The position numbers and the translations under genes were made by a program. A stretch of 64,000 nt of DNA from Anditalea andensis (GTDB taxonomy: Bacteria > Bacteroidota > Bacteroidia > Cytophagales > Cyclobacteriaceae): assembly GCF_000714815.1 (NCBI RefSeq), contig NZ_JMIH01000016.1, forward strand, positions 1-64,000, read 5' to 3'. The notes under the pieces were generated by a model, which saw nothing but the letters and a program-made list of their open reading frames with translations, did no database searches and had not been told where the DNA came from. Below are positions 47,718-56,185 of this stretch, piece by piece (within the stretch, counting starts at the first letter, position 1; every line of letters starts with the position of its first letter).

Positions 47718-48320
47718 ATGAAAACTTATATTATTGTTATGTTAACACTTCTGATGGTACACGAGGGGAATGCCCAAAACAAAATTCCTTCCAGAGATGT
47801 ACAGATCAAAATTGCAAAGATGGCAGCACCGCAACAGTTCAAAGATGGAGCGACGGTATATGGATATAGTGAGAAAGGGGAGTGGACCCTACTGAAGGAA
47901 GGCAACAATGATATGATATGCATTTCTGATGATCCACAGTCTGCAGGGCTTAATGTTTCCTGTTACCATAAGGACCTCGATACTTTTATGGAAAGAGGAC
48001 GGGAATTAAAGAAAGAAGGCAAAACTTTTAGGGAAATATTTGATATAAGGGAGGAAGAAGCCAAGTCAGGTAAGCTTAAAATGCCCAAAGACGGAGTCAC
48101 ACTTTTTGTGTACGCTGCAGATGAAGATGATTTTAATCCCGCAACTGGGGAAGTTATAAATGGACAATTCAGGTATGTAGTTTACATCCCCTACGCTACG
48201 GTAGAAAGTACAGGCTTACCATTAAGTCCTGAAGCACCCGGTATGCCCTGGATAATGGATCCTGAAACCCATAGGGCCCATATCATGATTACTCCGCCAA
48301 AAAACAGTAATAGTAACTAA
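47718..48320 (+). CDS. Secreted hypothetical protein
   Basis: 200 aa, signal peptide (ending GNAQ), mostly beta-rich, with no membrane segment or known motif. A conserved-looking core runs from DGATVYGYSEKGEWTLLKEG to YATVESTGLPLSPEAPG. I do not recognise the family. It ends in a hairpin that also serves the opposing small gene. Confidence 0.6.
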   Translation: MKTYIIVMLTLLMVHEGNAQNKIPSRDVQIKIAKMAAPQQFKDGATVYGYSEKGEWTLLKEGNNDMICISDDPQSAGLNVSCYHKDLDTFMERGRELKKEGKTFREIFDIREEEAKSGKLKMPKDGVTLFVYAADEDDFNPATGEVINGQFRYVVYIPYATVESTGLPLSPEAPGMPWIMDPETHRAHIMITPPKNSNSN

Positions 48321-48353
48321 AAAAAACCGGTGCACTGAATAGTGCACCGGTTT
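48319..48353. terminator. Bidirectional terminator
   Basis: A perfect 12-bp stem (48325-48336 with 48341-48352) around GAAT. Eight A flank it on the left, giving a strong T-run for minus-strand transcripts; the right side has only three T. The stronger direction is therefore minus, which supports transcription of the small gene at 48362-48475. Confidence 0.85.
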
Positions 48354-48361
48354 ATAATCCA

Positions 48362-48475
48362 TCAGCTTGATTTTTTCTTATCATCCTGTTTGGCCTTTTT
48401 GGCCAACCTTTTTTCCTTCAGGTTTTTGGCAGGTTCCTTCTTGGTTTCTTTCTTGGCACTTTTCTCCTTTGACAT
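48362..48475 (-). CDS. Small lysine-rich protein
   Basis: A 37-aa open frame that begins MSKEKSAKKETKKEPAK and continues with KEKRLAKKAKQDDKKK, almost wholly Lys, Glu and Ala. The stop lies 9 nt from a hairpin whose T-run favours this strand, and its composition resembles small basic leader proteins of Bacteroidota. It might bind nucleic acid. It is too short to be sure without comparison. Confidence 0.45.
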   Translation of the reverse strand: MSKEKSAKKETKKEPAKNLKEKRLAKKAKQDDKKKSS

Positions 48476-48682
48476 ACAGTTCTAGATTTAGGGTGTAATT
48501 TGATAATAAGACTTTTATTAACTAAAAGATCAAATTATCATCTCTTTATTTGAGATGATTGATCAAATCCTAAGGAAATTTACTTAAGATAATTGATAAA
48601 TTTCAATATAGAGAGATAAAAATTTTTAGGCTTTTATCTCATTGCAGGCCTTATTATGGCTATTAATTCATAAATTTATAAT

Positions 48683-48913
48683 ATGAAAGCAGAATCTACT
48701 CAACCTAACAATCCCCTTCACGGGATCACCCTAGAAACCATCATCAAGGAGCTGGTTGGAAACTATGGCTGGAAAGATCTAGGCCAAAGGATCGATATAC
48801 GCTGTTTTAATGATAACCCTAGTGTAAAGTCCAGCTTGACATTTCTCCGAAAAACTCCCTGGGCAAGGGAAAAGGTTGAAGCCCTTTACTTGAAAATGGT
48901 GAAAAGTAGGTGA
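48683..48913 (+). CDS. VF530 family DNA-binding protein (DUF2132)
   Basis: 76 aa. The near-invariant family sequence is seen: NPLHGITLE, then [24 protein letters not shown] and [19 protein letters not shown]530 folds as a small helical domain reported to bind DNA; the cellular role is unknown. Single gene. Confidence 0.93.
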   Translation: MKAESTQPNNPLHGITLETIIKELVGNYGWKDLGQRIDIRCFNDNPSVKSSLTFLRKTPWAREKVEALYLKMVKSR

Positions 48914-49110
48914 GCTATCTACATGAACGAAATGAGCTATTACCTGATTGAAAAAAAACTTTGTAAAAAGGGTTTTTAGTTTTAAGAAGGTTTTGTAATG
49001 TTTACAGCTTTGCATGAATGATCTGCCATAACCTGATTACGGAAAGTAGAAATTCATTATCTATATAAAATATATTTAAGTTAAGAACATGAGGTTTTTT
49101 TTCTGGACAT

Positions 49111-49135
49111 AAAAAAAACCCTATCTGATAGGGTT
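49111..49135 (-). terminator. Terminator after the cold-shock-leader gene
   Basis: AACCCTAT/ATAGGGTT stem with a 3-nt loop, followed on the minus strand by a run of eight T. It starts 5 nt after the stop of the gene at 49141. Confidence 0.85.
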
Positions 49136-49140
49136 ATATA

Positions 49141-49524
49141 TTAATCTTTATCACTGTTTCTGCGAGAATCACTATCTCTGCTTGGACGATTTTCTCTTGT
49201 ATCCCTAGCGTCCCTCTCTCTTGCCCCACCTTCTCTGGAAGTAGGGGTGGGTCTAGCAGCTGTACGCAAAGTTCTCTCATCTCCTTTTACGTGAGCTTCC
49301 CTTCTTGGTGCTTTGGATTTATCATCTTTGGACACAGGCTTAGGCTCTTCAGGAGGAGTATCGGAGATATTGCCAAACTCATCTACGTAAGCAATCATGT
49401 CTTCCAGCTTCCCACTGGATTCCTGACCTTTTCTTTCGAGACGGTTTTCAAATTTTTCTTTTCTCTTCTTTGCTTTTTTGTCTGCTTTTTGTTTTTTTAT
49501 AAAACTATTGTTCGATCTTCCCAT
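49141..49524 (-). CDS. Stand-alone cold-shock-protein leader module
   Basis: 127 aa. Residues 1-60 match the basic leader and MIAYVDEFGNISDTPP block that precedes the cold-shock domain in Bacteroidota cold-shock proteins (from memory of that family). Here the domain itself is absent: the sequence continues with a low-complexity Arg/Asp/Ser-rich tail and then stops, with a terminator 5 nt later. It is not a frameshift, since no cold-shock domain is seen in the other frames beyond it. It may bind RNA through its basic segments. The name is inferred from the leader only. Confidence 0.6.
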   Translation of the reverse strand: MGRSNNSFIKKQKADKKAKKRKEKFENRLERKGQESSGKLEDMIAYVDEFGNISDTPPEEPKPVSKDDKSKAPRREAHVKGDERTLRTAARPTPTSREGGARERDARDTRENRPSRDSDSRRNSDKD

Positions 49525-49853
49525 ATAAGTGGTTTTAGTTATACATCCTCAAGGTATTCAGAGCTGTGACATTAAATCTAAATGATGATATAATAGATAA
49601 GAGGCTAGTATTCACCTCTCTACATACAACATTCAAAAAATAGAATCTAAGGGGACAATAGAGAATTTCCAGAAAGAAATACCTTGAAATTTTTTACAAT
49701 GACAAATGTCGCCATTTTTAGGGAAATTAACTAATAATAATAGGATTAGTTGGGGGCTAATATTGAAAAAACTGAGGCCTAATTCCTAATATATCCTAAC
49801 TTTTTTGCTAAAGATTTCGTTTAAATTTTGAATTTATGTCAAAATCTTTAAAT
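49525..49853. other. Intergenic region without genes
   Basis: 329 nt of AT-rich sequence between the 3' end of hrpB and the start of the cold-shock-leader gene. I see no open frame of note and no strong palindrome. Confidence 0.6.
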
Positions 49854-52331
49854 TTATTTCTTATTTACTCCTCTTATTGCCACCGCCTTATAGGGATCTT
49901 CAGGCCAAGAATGCTTAGGGTATCTTCGCTTTAGTTCTTTTTTTACTTCAAAGTAAGTGTTTTGCCAAAAACTTCTTAAATCTGAGGTTACTTGTACCGG
50001 TTTAAAACCTGGCGATAGCAAATGCATCACTACAGGATTTTTTCCTCTATTTATTTTGGGTGTTTCCATCATGCCAAATACTTCCTGAAGACGGACAGCC
50101 AGTACCGGACGTTCCCCGTCAGGCATGTATTTGATTACTATTTGGGAGCCACTGGGCACCTCAGTTTTTGCCGGTGCCAAATCGTTCAGCATAGTCTGCT
50201 GTTCATAGGTAAGCATACCGTTGAGAATCGTAACCAAGTCCAATCTTTTGAGATCATCAGCAGATTTGACTCCGATGAGGTAAGGGGCTAGCCATTGCTC
50301 ATTAGTCTGCAGGAGGGAGGTAGTGCTGACATCTGGCCAATCTTCTGCGGGATTCCAAATCCGTAAACTATTAATCCTATTTTGCCATTGGATGACCCTT
50401 TCATTAAAATCCAGGAGATAGACTCCTTCAGATCTGATGGCTTGACTGATAGCAGAAACCTTTTGGGATTCATCAGGAGCTGGCAGAGGTTTGGACTGAA
50501 GTATTATTCCGCCGATTCTCAATTCCCTTTTGGCTATAAGACCAGCCTTTTTTGTATCCCATAAAATAGTATCCTTTTCCTTTACCATAGGAGCAAGGTC
50601 TTTTGGGTTGATAGGTGCCGCCAGGAAAATCTTACCCATGCCATCTCTGGCATCGACATGTGCCACCGCTAGCCATGGCTCATGTGCCAGATCATCTTTA
50701 TGCCCGATCATAGCCAGCTTTCCATTAGATAACTGAAACTGAGCATTGTTTCCAGGCCTCGCGCATGCGATCCGCTCCGGATATGCATAAGCCAGTAGCA
50801 CACCCGTCTCATATACATCAAAGAATGCATTATCCTCTTCTATACCAAATATCCTGCGATAGCTGGCTGCTACTGTTTCTATTTTCCTAAATCTCCCATG
50901 GACATTTTTAGCCTTTCGAAGCCTTCGCAGTTCTTCTATACGTATATTTAAATCCACTCCGGCACCTTTCTCCATTGGATCCTTTTCTTCCAATATACCT
51001 GCTATATCAATAGCTAAGTGAAGGGTGCCCTGTTCTTTTGATCTTATCAACATATGGGCGATCCTGGGATGACAGGCCAGTTGATGTATCTGATGACCAT
51101 GTGGTGTAAGTTTACCCTCATCCATGGCTTCAAGGTTTTGCAGAATTTCTGCTGCCTGAGCCAAAGCGCCCTGTGAAGGAGGGTTTAGCCAAGTCATCTC
51201 CGCCACGTTTTGGATGCCCCACTTGGCCATGTCCAGTACCAACGGGGCCAGGTCTGCTTCCAATATTTCAGGAGTTCTGAAAGGAGCGAGTTTCTCATGG
51301 GTAGCCTTGGTCCAAAGCCTAAAACATATCCCGGGACCAATTCTTCCAGCCCGCCCGGCTCGCTGATCTGCAGCATCTTTAGTGATCTGTATAGTTTCCA
51401 GGCGGGTTAATCCTGACTTGGGGTCAAACTTTGATGTGCGGCCATATCCGCAGTCTACCACTATGGTGACCCCCTCTATGGTTAAGCTGGTCTCCGCTAT
51501 GCTGGTGGCCAGAACTACTTTTCTTTTGGTCTTATGAGGCAGGATGGCCTGCTGCTGCTTCTGAAAAGAAAGCTGACCGTATAAGGTATTTATAGCAAAA
51601 TCAGGTAGTGCTGATCTTAGCATCTTTTCGCATTGAAGTATTTCACCTTGCCCCGGTAAAAAAGCCAACACATCTCCCTCGATAGTTTTTACCGCATTGA
51701 TGATTGCCCTGCTGGCAGCCTCTGGAATCATATATGGATCTGTATCTTCCAGGTATTTTATATCCACAGGATATTGCTTACCTTTACTCTCTACGATATC
51801 CGCATCTAGTAACGAACTCAATTGTGGCATATCCAATGTTGCAGACATAACCAATATCCTAAGGTCTGGCCTTAGTATCTGCTGTGTTTCTCTGCATAGT
51901 GCCATGGCCACATCTGCATGGATATTTCGCTCATGAAACTCGTCAAAAATCACTAGTCCGATATCAGTGAGGGCATTATCACTGTGAAGCATGCGGGTAA
52001 GTATCCCTTCTGTCAGTACAGTAATTTTGGTATGGGCAGAGGTCCTGTTTTCGAACCTGATCATGTAGCCAATCTGCTGCCCAATGGGATCGTCCAGAAG
52101 CTGGGACATACGCATCGCTATTGATTTGGTAGCCAATCTTCTAGGCTCCAGCATCAGAATCTTTTTTCCTTCCAGCCAGGTCTCTTCCATCAGCGCCAGC
52201 GGCAGAAGAGTACTTTTGCCTGCTCCTGTTGGAGCATTGAGGATTAAAGTATTAGATATGGCTAGTTTCGCTTTTAATTCGGCGACTACTTCTACTATAG
52301 GAAGATCAAATTTGGTGTGGTCAAAAGTCAA
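49854..52331 (-). CDS. hrpB: ATP-dependent helicase HrpB
   Basis: 825 aa DExH-box helicase. Walker A is APTGAGKSTLLPL near residue 32, Ia is LEPRRLA, motif II is DEFHER near 130, III is SATLD, and VI is QRAGRAGRIGPG near 322; the C-terminal region has the HrpB-specific WxxPxP/APxGS(R/Q) type segments. It acts on RNA structures; in other bacteria loss of HrpB has mild effects. The start is TTG at 52331 as no ATG is nearby in frame. Confidence 0.95.
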   Translation of the reverse strand: MTFDHTKFDLPIVEVVAELKAKLAISNTLILNAPTGAGKSTLLPLALMEETWLEGKKILMLEPRRLATKSIAMRMSQLLDDPIGQQIGYMIRFENRTSAHTKITVLTEGILTRMLHSDNALTDIGLVIFDEFHERNIHADVAMALCRETQQILRPDLRILVMSATLDMPQLSSLLDADIVESKGKQYPVDIKYLEDTDPYMIPEAASRAIINAVKTIEGDVLAFLPGQGEILQCEKMLRSALPDFAINTLYGQLSFQKQQQAILPHKTKRKVVLATSIAETSLTIEGVTIVVDCGYGRTSKFDPKSGLTRLETIQITKDAADQRAGRAGRIGPGICFRLWTKATHEKLAPFRTPEILEADLAPLVLDMAKWGIQNVAEMTWLNPPSQGALAQAAEILQNLEAMDEGKLTPHGHQIHQLACHPRIAHMLIRSKEQGTLHLAIDIAGILEEKDPMEKGAGVDLNIRIEELRRLRKAKNVHGRFRKIETVAASYRRIFGIEEDNAFFDVYETGVLLAYAYPERIACARPGNNAQFQLSNGKLAMIGHKDDLAHEPWLAVAHVDARDGMGKIFLAAPINPKDLAPMVKEKDTILWDTKKAGLIAKRELRIGGIILQSKPLPAPDESQKVSAISQAIRSEGVYLLDFNERVIQWQNRINSLRIWNPAEDWPDVSTTSLLQTNEQWLAPYLIGVKSADDLKRLDLVTILNGMLTYEQQTMLNDLAPAKTEVPSGSQIVIKYMPDGERPVLAVRLQEVFGMMETPKINRGKNPVVMHLLSPGFKPVQVTSDLRSFWQNTYFEVKKELKRRYPKHSWPEDPYKAVAIRGVNKK

Positions 52332-52394
52332 AATAAGGGAGGTATTAATTTTAATGGTGCTAAATTAACAATTCTTTTCTGGATTGCCATATAC

Positions 52395-52426
52395 AAAAAG
52401 AGCCGCCTATTTGAGGTAGGCGACTC
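52395..52426 (-). terminator. Terminator after the first DUF2911 gene
   Basis: A 10-bp stem with one mismatch (52400-52409 with 52417-52426), loop of 7 and five T on the minus strand. Confidence 0.8.
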
Positions 52427-52448
52427 CAGATCGTTGATTTAGTTTATG

Positions 52449-53087
52449 TTATTTGCTGATGGACATTGGGATCTGCATTTGTTCCCAAAACATAATTACT
52501 TTATTGTCTTTTACTTCATATGAAAGCCGCTCGTTCATTTTATCAGATTTTCTAGGAGTTACTTTCACCCTTATTTCATCTTGGGCTTCATCATACTGCG
52601 TTCCCCACTGACCGGTTTGTTTATTAAAAATCATGGTCCATTCTCCTTTAGTAGGAATGGCAAAAAGACTGTATTTACCTGCCTTTAATTCTTTTCCTTC
52701 TACTTTAATATCTTTATCAGTTTCAAAAATAGTGGCTTCATTAGCTCCTGCTCTCCATACTTTGTCATATGGCACCAGTCCTCCCCAAACCTCTCTGCCC
52801 TTTATAGCCGGACTGCTATAGGCAATCTTGATATTTGCATCACCAACTTTACCATCCGTAGTTCTGGCGGGACTGGGTTTTTCTTGCAATAAAATGGGAG
52901 GAGAGTAGTACCCACGGACAGTATTTTCAAATTTTTTATATTGGGGTTTTTCTGAAGCAAAATCCATTTTCCAATAAGGTACCGGATTTCCTATTCTTAT
53001 ATTATCAATTTGTGCCGTAGCTGAAATGACCGGTAGCAAGGTGATCAGTAAGGCTAAACCGAATAATTGTAAATTTACCTTTTTCAT
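52449..53087 (-). CDS. DUF2911 domain-containing secreted protein
   Basis: 212 aa, signal peptide (ending ATAQ), then a DUF2911 domain (about 65-205): PSPARTTDGKVGDANIKIAYSSPAIKGREVWG, VPYDKVWRAGANEATIF, LKAGKYSLFAIP and KQTGQWGTQYD. The extra 40 residues before the domain are absent from the paralogue. Function unknown; the family is confined mostly to Bacteroidota and looks like a periplasmic beta-sandwich. Confidence 0.92.
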   Translation of the reverse strand: MKKVNLQLFGLALLITLLPVISATAQIDNIRIGNPVPYWKMDFASEKPQYKKFENTVRGYYSPPILLQEKPSPARTTDGKVGDANIKIAYSSPAIKGREVWGGLVPYDKVWRAGANEATIFETDKDIKVEGKELKAGKYSLFAIPTKGEWTMIFNKQTGQWGTQYDEAQDEIRVKVTPRKSDKMNERLSYEVKDNKVIMFWEQMQIPMSISK

Positions 53088-53282
53088 ATTGGGTTAATTT
53101 TGGTTACAGTGGATGTTTTATGTAATATACTTATATTTAAGCCAATAATAAAATATTCTCAGCGTCTTTATCCGTTTTTATCTAACTAAAATACACTCAT
53201 ATATAATCCTCATAAATCATTTACAGCATACAATTGAAAAACGAATCTTCAAAGCTAAATTGTAAATCCACAATTTTTGCAT

Positions 53283-53317
53283 AAAAAAACCACCGCTTCA
53301 TAAGTTAAGCGATGGTT
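53283..53317 (-). terminator. Terminator after the second DUF2911 gene
   Basis: An 11-bp stem with one G-T pair (53288-53298 with 53307-53317), 8-nt loop and a run of seven T on the minus strand. Confidence 0.85.
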
Positions 53318-53340
53318 GAATTTTATACATGAGATTAGGC

Positions 53341-53853
53341 TTATTCCACTCTTACCATAGCTTTAGCCTCGGCCCATCTTACTTCAATTCCGCTGGACTT
53401 TACCTCATATACCAGTCTCTCCTCAAAGCTGCTGCTTTCCTGTGAAGCCACTTTTACCCTCAACTGGTCTTGGCTCTGATCGTACTGAGTTCCCCACTGA
53501 CCGGTTTGCTTATTGAAGATGAAGGTACTTTCTCCCGCATCAGGTATTATGAAAAGACTGTATTTTCCTGCGGGGAGGGCCTGACCCTGAACGCTGACAT
53601 CACTTCCAAATTCAACAATAGTAGCTTCATTGGCACCTGCTCTCCAGACTTTACCCATTGGAACTACTTCGCCCCATATTGTTCTACCTTTTACAGCCGG
53701 GCTACTATATTTGATAGTAACCTGTGTACTATTAATAGTTCCTTCTGCGGTTCTAGCAGGACTCGGCTTTTCTTCCTGTGCCATGGCCGCTATAGCAAAA
53801 AGGCTCAAAAAGGCAGATAAAATGCCGGTTTTTAATAACGATGTTTTTTTCAT
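53341..53853 (-). CDS. DUF2911 domain-containing secreted protein, paralogue
   Basis: 170 aa, signal peptide (ending AMAQ), then the same domain as its neighbour: PSPARTAEGTINSTQVTIKYSSPAVKGRTIWG, VPMGKVWRAGANEATIV, LPAGKYSLFIIP, KQTGQWGTQYD. It shares about half its residues with the gene at 52449, so they look like a tandem duplication; each has its own terminator, so they are separate transcripts or differ in expression. Confidence 0.92.
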   Translation of the reverse strand: MKKTSLLKTGILSAFLSLFAIAAMAQEEKPSPARTAEGTINSTQVTIKYSSPAVKGRTIWGEVVPMGKVWRAGANEATIVEFGSDVSVQGQALPAGKYSLFIIPDAGESTFIFNKQTGQWGTQYDQSQDQLRVKVASQESSSFEERLVYEVKSSGIEVRWAEAKAMVRVE

Positions 53854-54046
53854 GAAATTATTAGTTGGTTAATAGTGAAAATATTGGCTGTAATTTAAAT
53901 AATGCAATTGGTTTATAGAGTAAAATGTAGAATATGTCTGACGACCGCTCCAGTATGTAAGCTGAAACCCGTATTTAGGGATTAAAGAGCAGGAGATATA
54001 AAATGATTAGCACAACTTTATGCCTCCTGCTGCTCGCTGCCTTAAC

Positions 54047-55192
54047 CTAAACCTTCACCCAAGCTTGCTTCCTATGGCTCTCTACGATCCTCTCACAGAT
54101 CATTAATTCTCGGAGTCCATCTGCAAAGGTCGGGTAAAGTGGTGCCTCTGGTACCTTGCCCTCTTTAATGCATTGGTATACTTCCTTAAACATCTGCTTA
54201 GAGGTATCCGGAAAGCCTTCATTATGTCCACCGGGAAAGCTGATGATACCAGCTGCTTCTGGATATAATAAGGCAGGATCTTTCATCAGCTGGGCATTTG
54301 CCGTTTCCCTTTTGCCTATCCAAAGTTCGTTAGGTCTTTCTGAGTTCCATTCCAAATTAGCTTTTGATCCTGAAATCTCTATGTTCAACCTATTTTTTCT
54401 TCCAGCGGATATTTGGCTTACAGTAACAGAACCTTTTTGTCCGTTGCTAAACCTTAGCAGTACACTGGCATGGTCTTCGGTATTGATAGGGACTTCTTCA
54501 TAATCAGATGCTTCCAAAATCTTACCAGTAAATGTTTCTATGGCTTTTTTTGGCTTCAGGCGGGTTTTATGGACAGTTGAAAAATCAGCCAATACCTCAG
54601 ATATTTCCAAGCCTGTGACATATTCCGTTATATCTAAAAGATGAGAACCGATATCTGCAATGGCTCTTGAATCTCCTGACTTATCAGGCTCTAACCTCCA
54701 GTTATAGTCGGTCTGTAGAATCAGCCAATCCTGTAGGTATGATCCCATCACGGTATAGATATCACCAAGCTCACCTTTTTCCCTCAATGATTTCATCTGG
54801 CGTACCATCGGATAATAACGAAGGTTGAAATGGACCGCATTGATCAGTCCTTTTTCTTGGGCCAGCTTTACGAGTTCTTCGGCCTCTTCAATTTTAGTTG
54901 CAAGGGGTTTTTCACAAATGACATGTTTACCCGCATCCAGTACTGCTTTGGCCTGGGGAAAGTGGAGAAAATTAGGCGTACAGATATGTACCACATCGAT
55001 TTCTTCCTGCTTAAGCATATCCTCAAAGGTATAAGCATGGGGTATGCCCAGTAAAAGGGCTTTTTCTTTGGCCAGCTCGAGGGTCACTTCACAGAGTGCA
55101 TCCACTTCGACATGAGGAATTCTTCTGATGGCTTCGATATGAGCTGGGCCTATAAAGCCTGTACCGACTACGGCTACTTTAATTTTGTTCAT
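54047..55192 (-). CDS. Gfo/Idh/MocA family oxidoreductase
   Basis: 381 aa NAD(P)-dependent dehydrogenase. The Rossmann motif VVGTGFIGPAHIEAI is at residues 8-22, CEKPLATKIEEAEELV near 96 carries the conserved EKP, and GDSRAIADIGSHLLDITEY near 180 contains the usual His/Asp region. Probably acts on an inositol or sugar derivative. No partner transporter or isomerase is adjacent. Confidence 0.93.
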   Translation of the reverse strand: MNKIKVAVVGTGFIGPAHIEAIRRIPHVEVDALCEVTLELAKEKALLLGIPHAYTFEDMLKQEEIDVVHICTPNFLHFPQAKAVLDAGKHVICEKPLATKIEEAEELVKLAQEKGLINAVHFNLRYYPMVRQMKSLREKGELGDIYTVMGSYLQDWLILQTDYNWRLEPDKSGDSRAIADIGSHLLDITEYVTGLEISEVLADFSTVHKTRLKPKKAIETFTGKILEASDYEEVPINTEDHASVLLRFSNGQKGSVTVSQISAGRKNRLNIEISGSKANLEWNSERPNELWIGKRETANAQLMKDPALLYPEAAGIISFPGGHNEGFPDTSKQMFKEVYQCIKEGKVPEAPLYPTFADGLRELMICERIVESHRKQAWVKV

Positions 55193-55264
55193 TTTGATCT
55201 AATTAGGTTTGTTGGATTGAAATGTTAGATAAAAGCTAATTTACGGATATATGATTAGCCTCAA

Positions 55265-55438
55265 ATGTTTTTATTAAAAGAAATTTTGAAAGAAACTTAC
55301 CTCTCTTTAAATATTTATCCATTTATTGAAGAATTTTCGAATTATTTTGCCAATTACTTTACTATTTTTGTTAATCCTTCCGAATGGCTGCTGAATTCCG
55401 GAGCATACTTCCTTTGGATATTATTGGTAATACCATAG
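55265..55438 (+). CDS. Candidate small protein, unproven
   Basis: A 57-codon open frame in the longest gene-free stretch. The product would be hydrophobic and aromatic (C-terminal AYFLWILLVIP). A two-tier hairpin with five T follows 16 nt later, which is what a real small gene would show. In AT-rich sequence such a frame could also arise by chance, and I know no relative. Confidence 0.2.
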   Translation: MFLLKEILKETYLSLNIYPFIEEFSNYFANYFTIFVNPSEWLLNSGAYFLWILLVIP

Positions 55439-55453
55439 AAAACTGGCCCTTAT

Positions 55454-55505
55454 GGTTACCCTCAGACCATATTCAAATACCTATGTCTCCTTGGGTAACC
55501 TTTTT
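55454..55505 (+). terminator. Two-tier hairpin with T-run
   Basis: Outer stem GGTTACCC (55454-55461) with GGGTAACC (55493-55500), then TTTTT; an inner AGAC/GTCT pair (55464-55467 with 55485-55488) lies in the loop. No established plus-strand gene precedes it, only the candidate at 55265. Positions 55506-55724 contain nothing further that I can identify. Confidence 0.45.
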
Positions 55506-55724
55506 AAATAAAAGTTACTGACCACATCTTTTGTACTTTCACATTTAGCATGACATTATGCTGTTAGGTCTTTAAGTGAGGAATTATGAGCATTTAATAC
55601 TTGTTCGATGTAATTGTTTCCATTTAAAGCCCAGTACAGCAGCCAGTCAAATATTCATGCATTTATAATAAATTAAAAAGATATTTACTTATATTATCAT
55701 TTTAAAACTACAATAGAAAATATA

Positions 55725-56183
55725 ATGGCCATTTACAATCTGCGAGTCAACGGAAAAAAACATGAGGTTGAGGTAGAGGAAGATACCCCTCTGCTTTGGG
55801 TGCTGAGAGACCATCTCGGACTGGTCGGTACTAAATATTCCTGTGGCATAGCCCAATGCGGGGCCTGTATGGTTCATATTAATGGAGAGACCGTTATTTC
55901 CTGTGTGATGCCGGTATCCAATATTGGTGAGGACGAAGTGACCACAATAGAGGGACTATCTATCAATGGCGACCACCCTGTCCAAAGAGCTTGGGATGAA
56001 GTGGATGTGGCCCAGTGCGGCTACTGCCAGGCAGGTCAGATCATGAGTGCTGCAGCACTGCTTAAAAAAAATCCATCCCCATCTGACCAGGAGATAGAAA
56101 ATGGAATGAACAGAAATATTTGCCGGTGCGGCACTTACCATAAAATCCGTGAGGCCGTAGCATTGGCATCTAAAATCAAATAA
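55725..56183 (+). CDS. Molybdenum hydroxylase (2Fe-2S) subunit, IorA-like
   Basis: 152 aa. The first [2Fe-2S] cluster is bound by CGIAQCGAC (residues about 44-52) plus a later Cys, and the second by CGYCQAGQ and CRCG, as in isoquinoline 1-oxidoreductase alpha and related small subunits. It passes electrons from the molybdopterin subunit. It precedes the large subunit by 2 nt, and the flavin subunit of xanthine dehydrogenase is missing, so an external acceptor such as a cytochrome must take the electrons. Confidence 0.95.
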   Translation: MAIYNLRVNGKKHEVEVEEDTPLLWVLRDHLGLVGTKYSCGIAQCGACMVHINGETVISCVMPVSNIGEDEVTTIEGLSINGDHPVQRAWDEVDVAQCGYCQAGQIMSAAALLKKNPSPSDQEIENGMNRNICRCGTYHKIREAVALASKIK

Positions 56184-56185
56184 TC

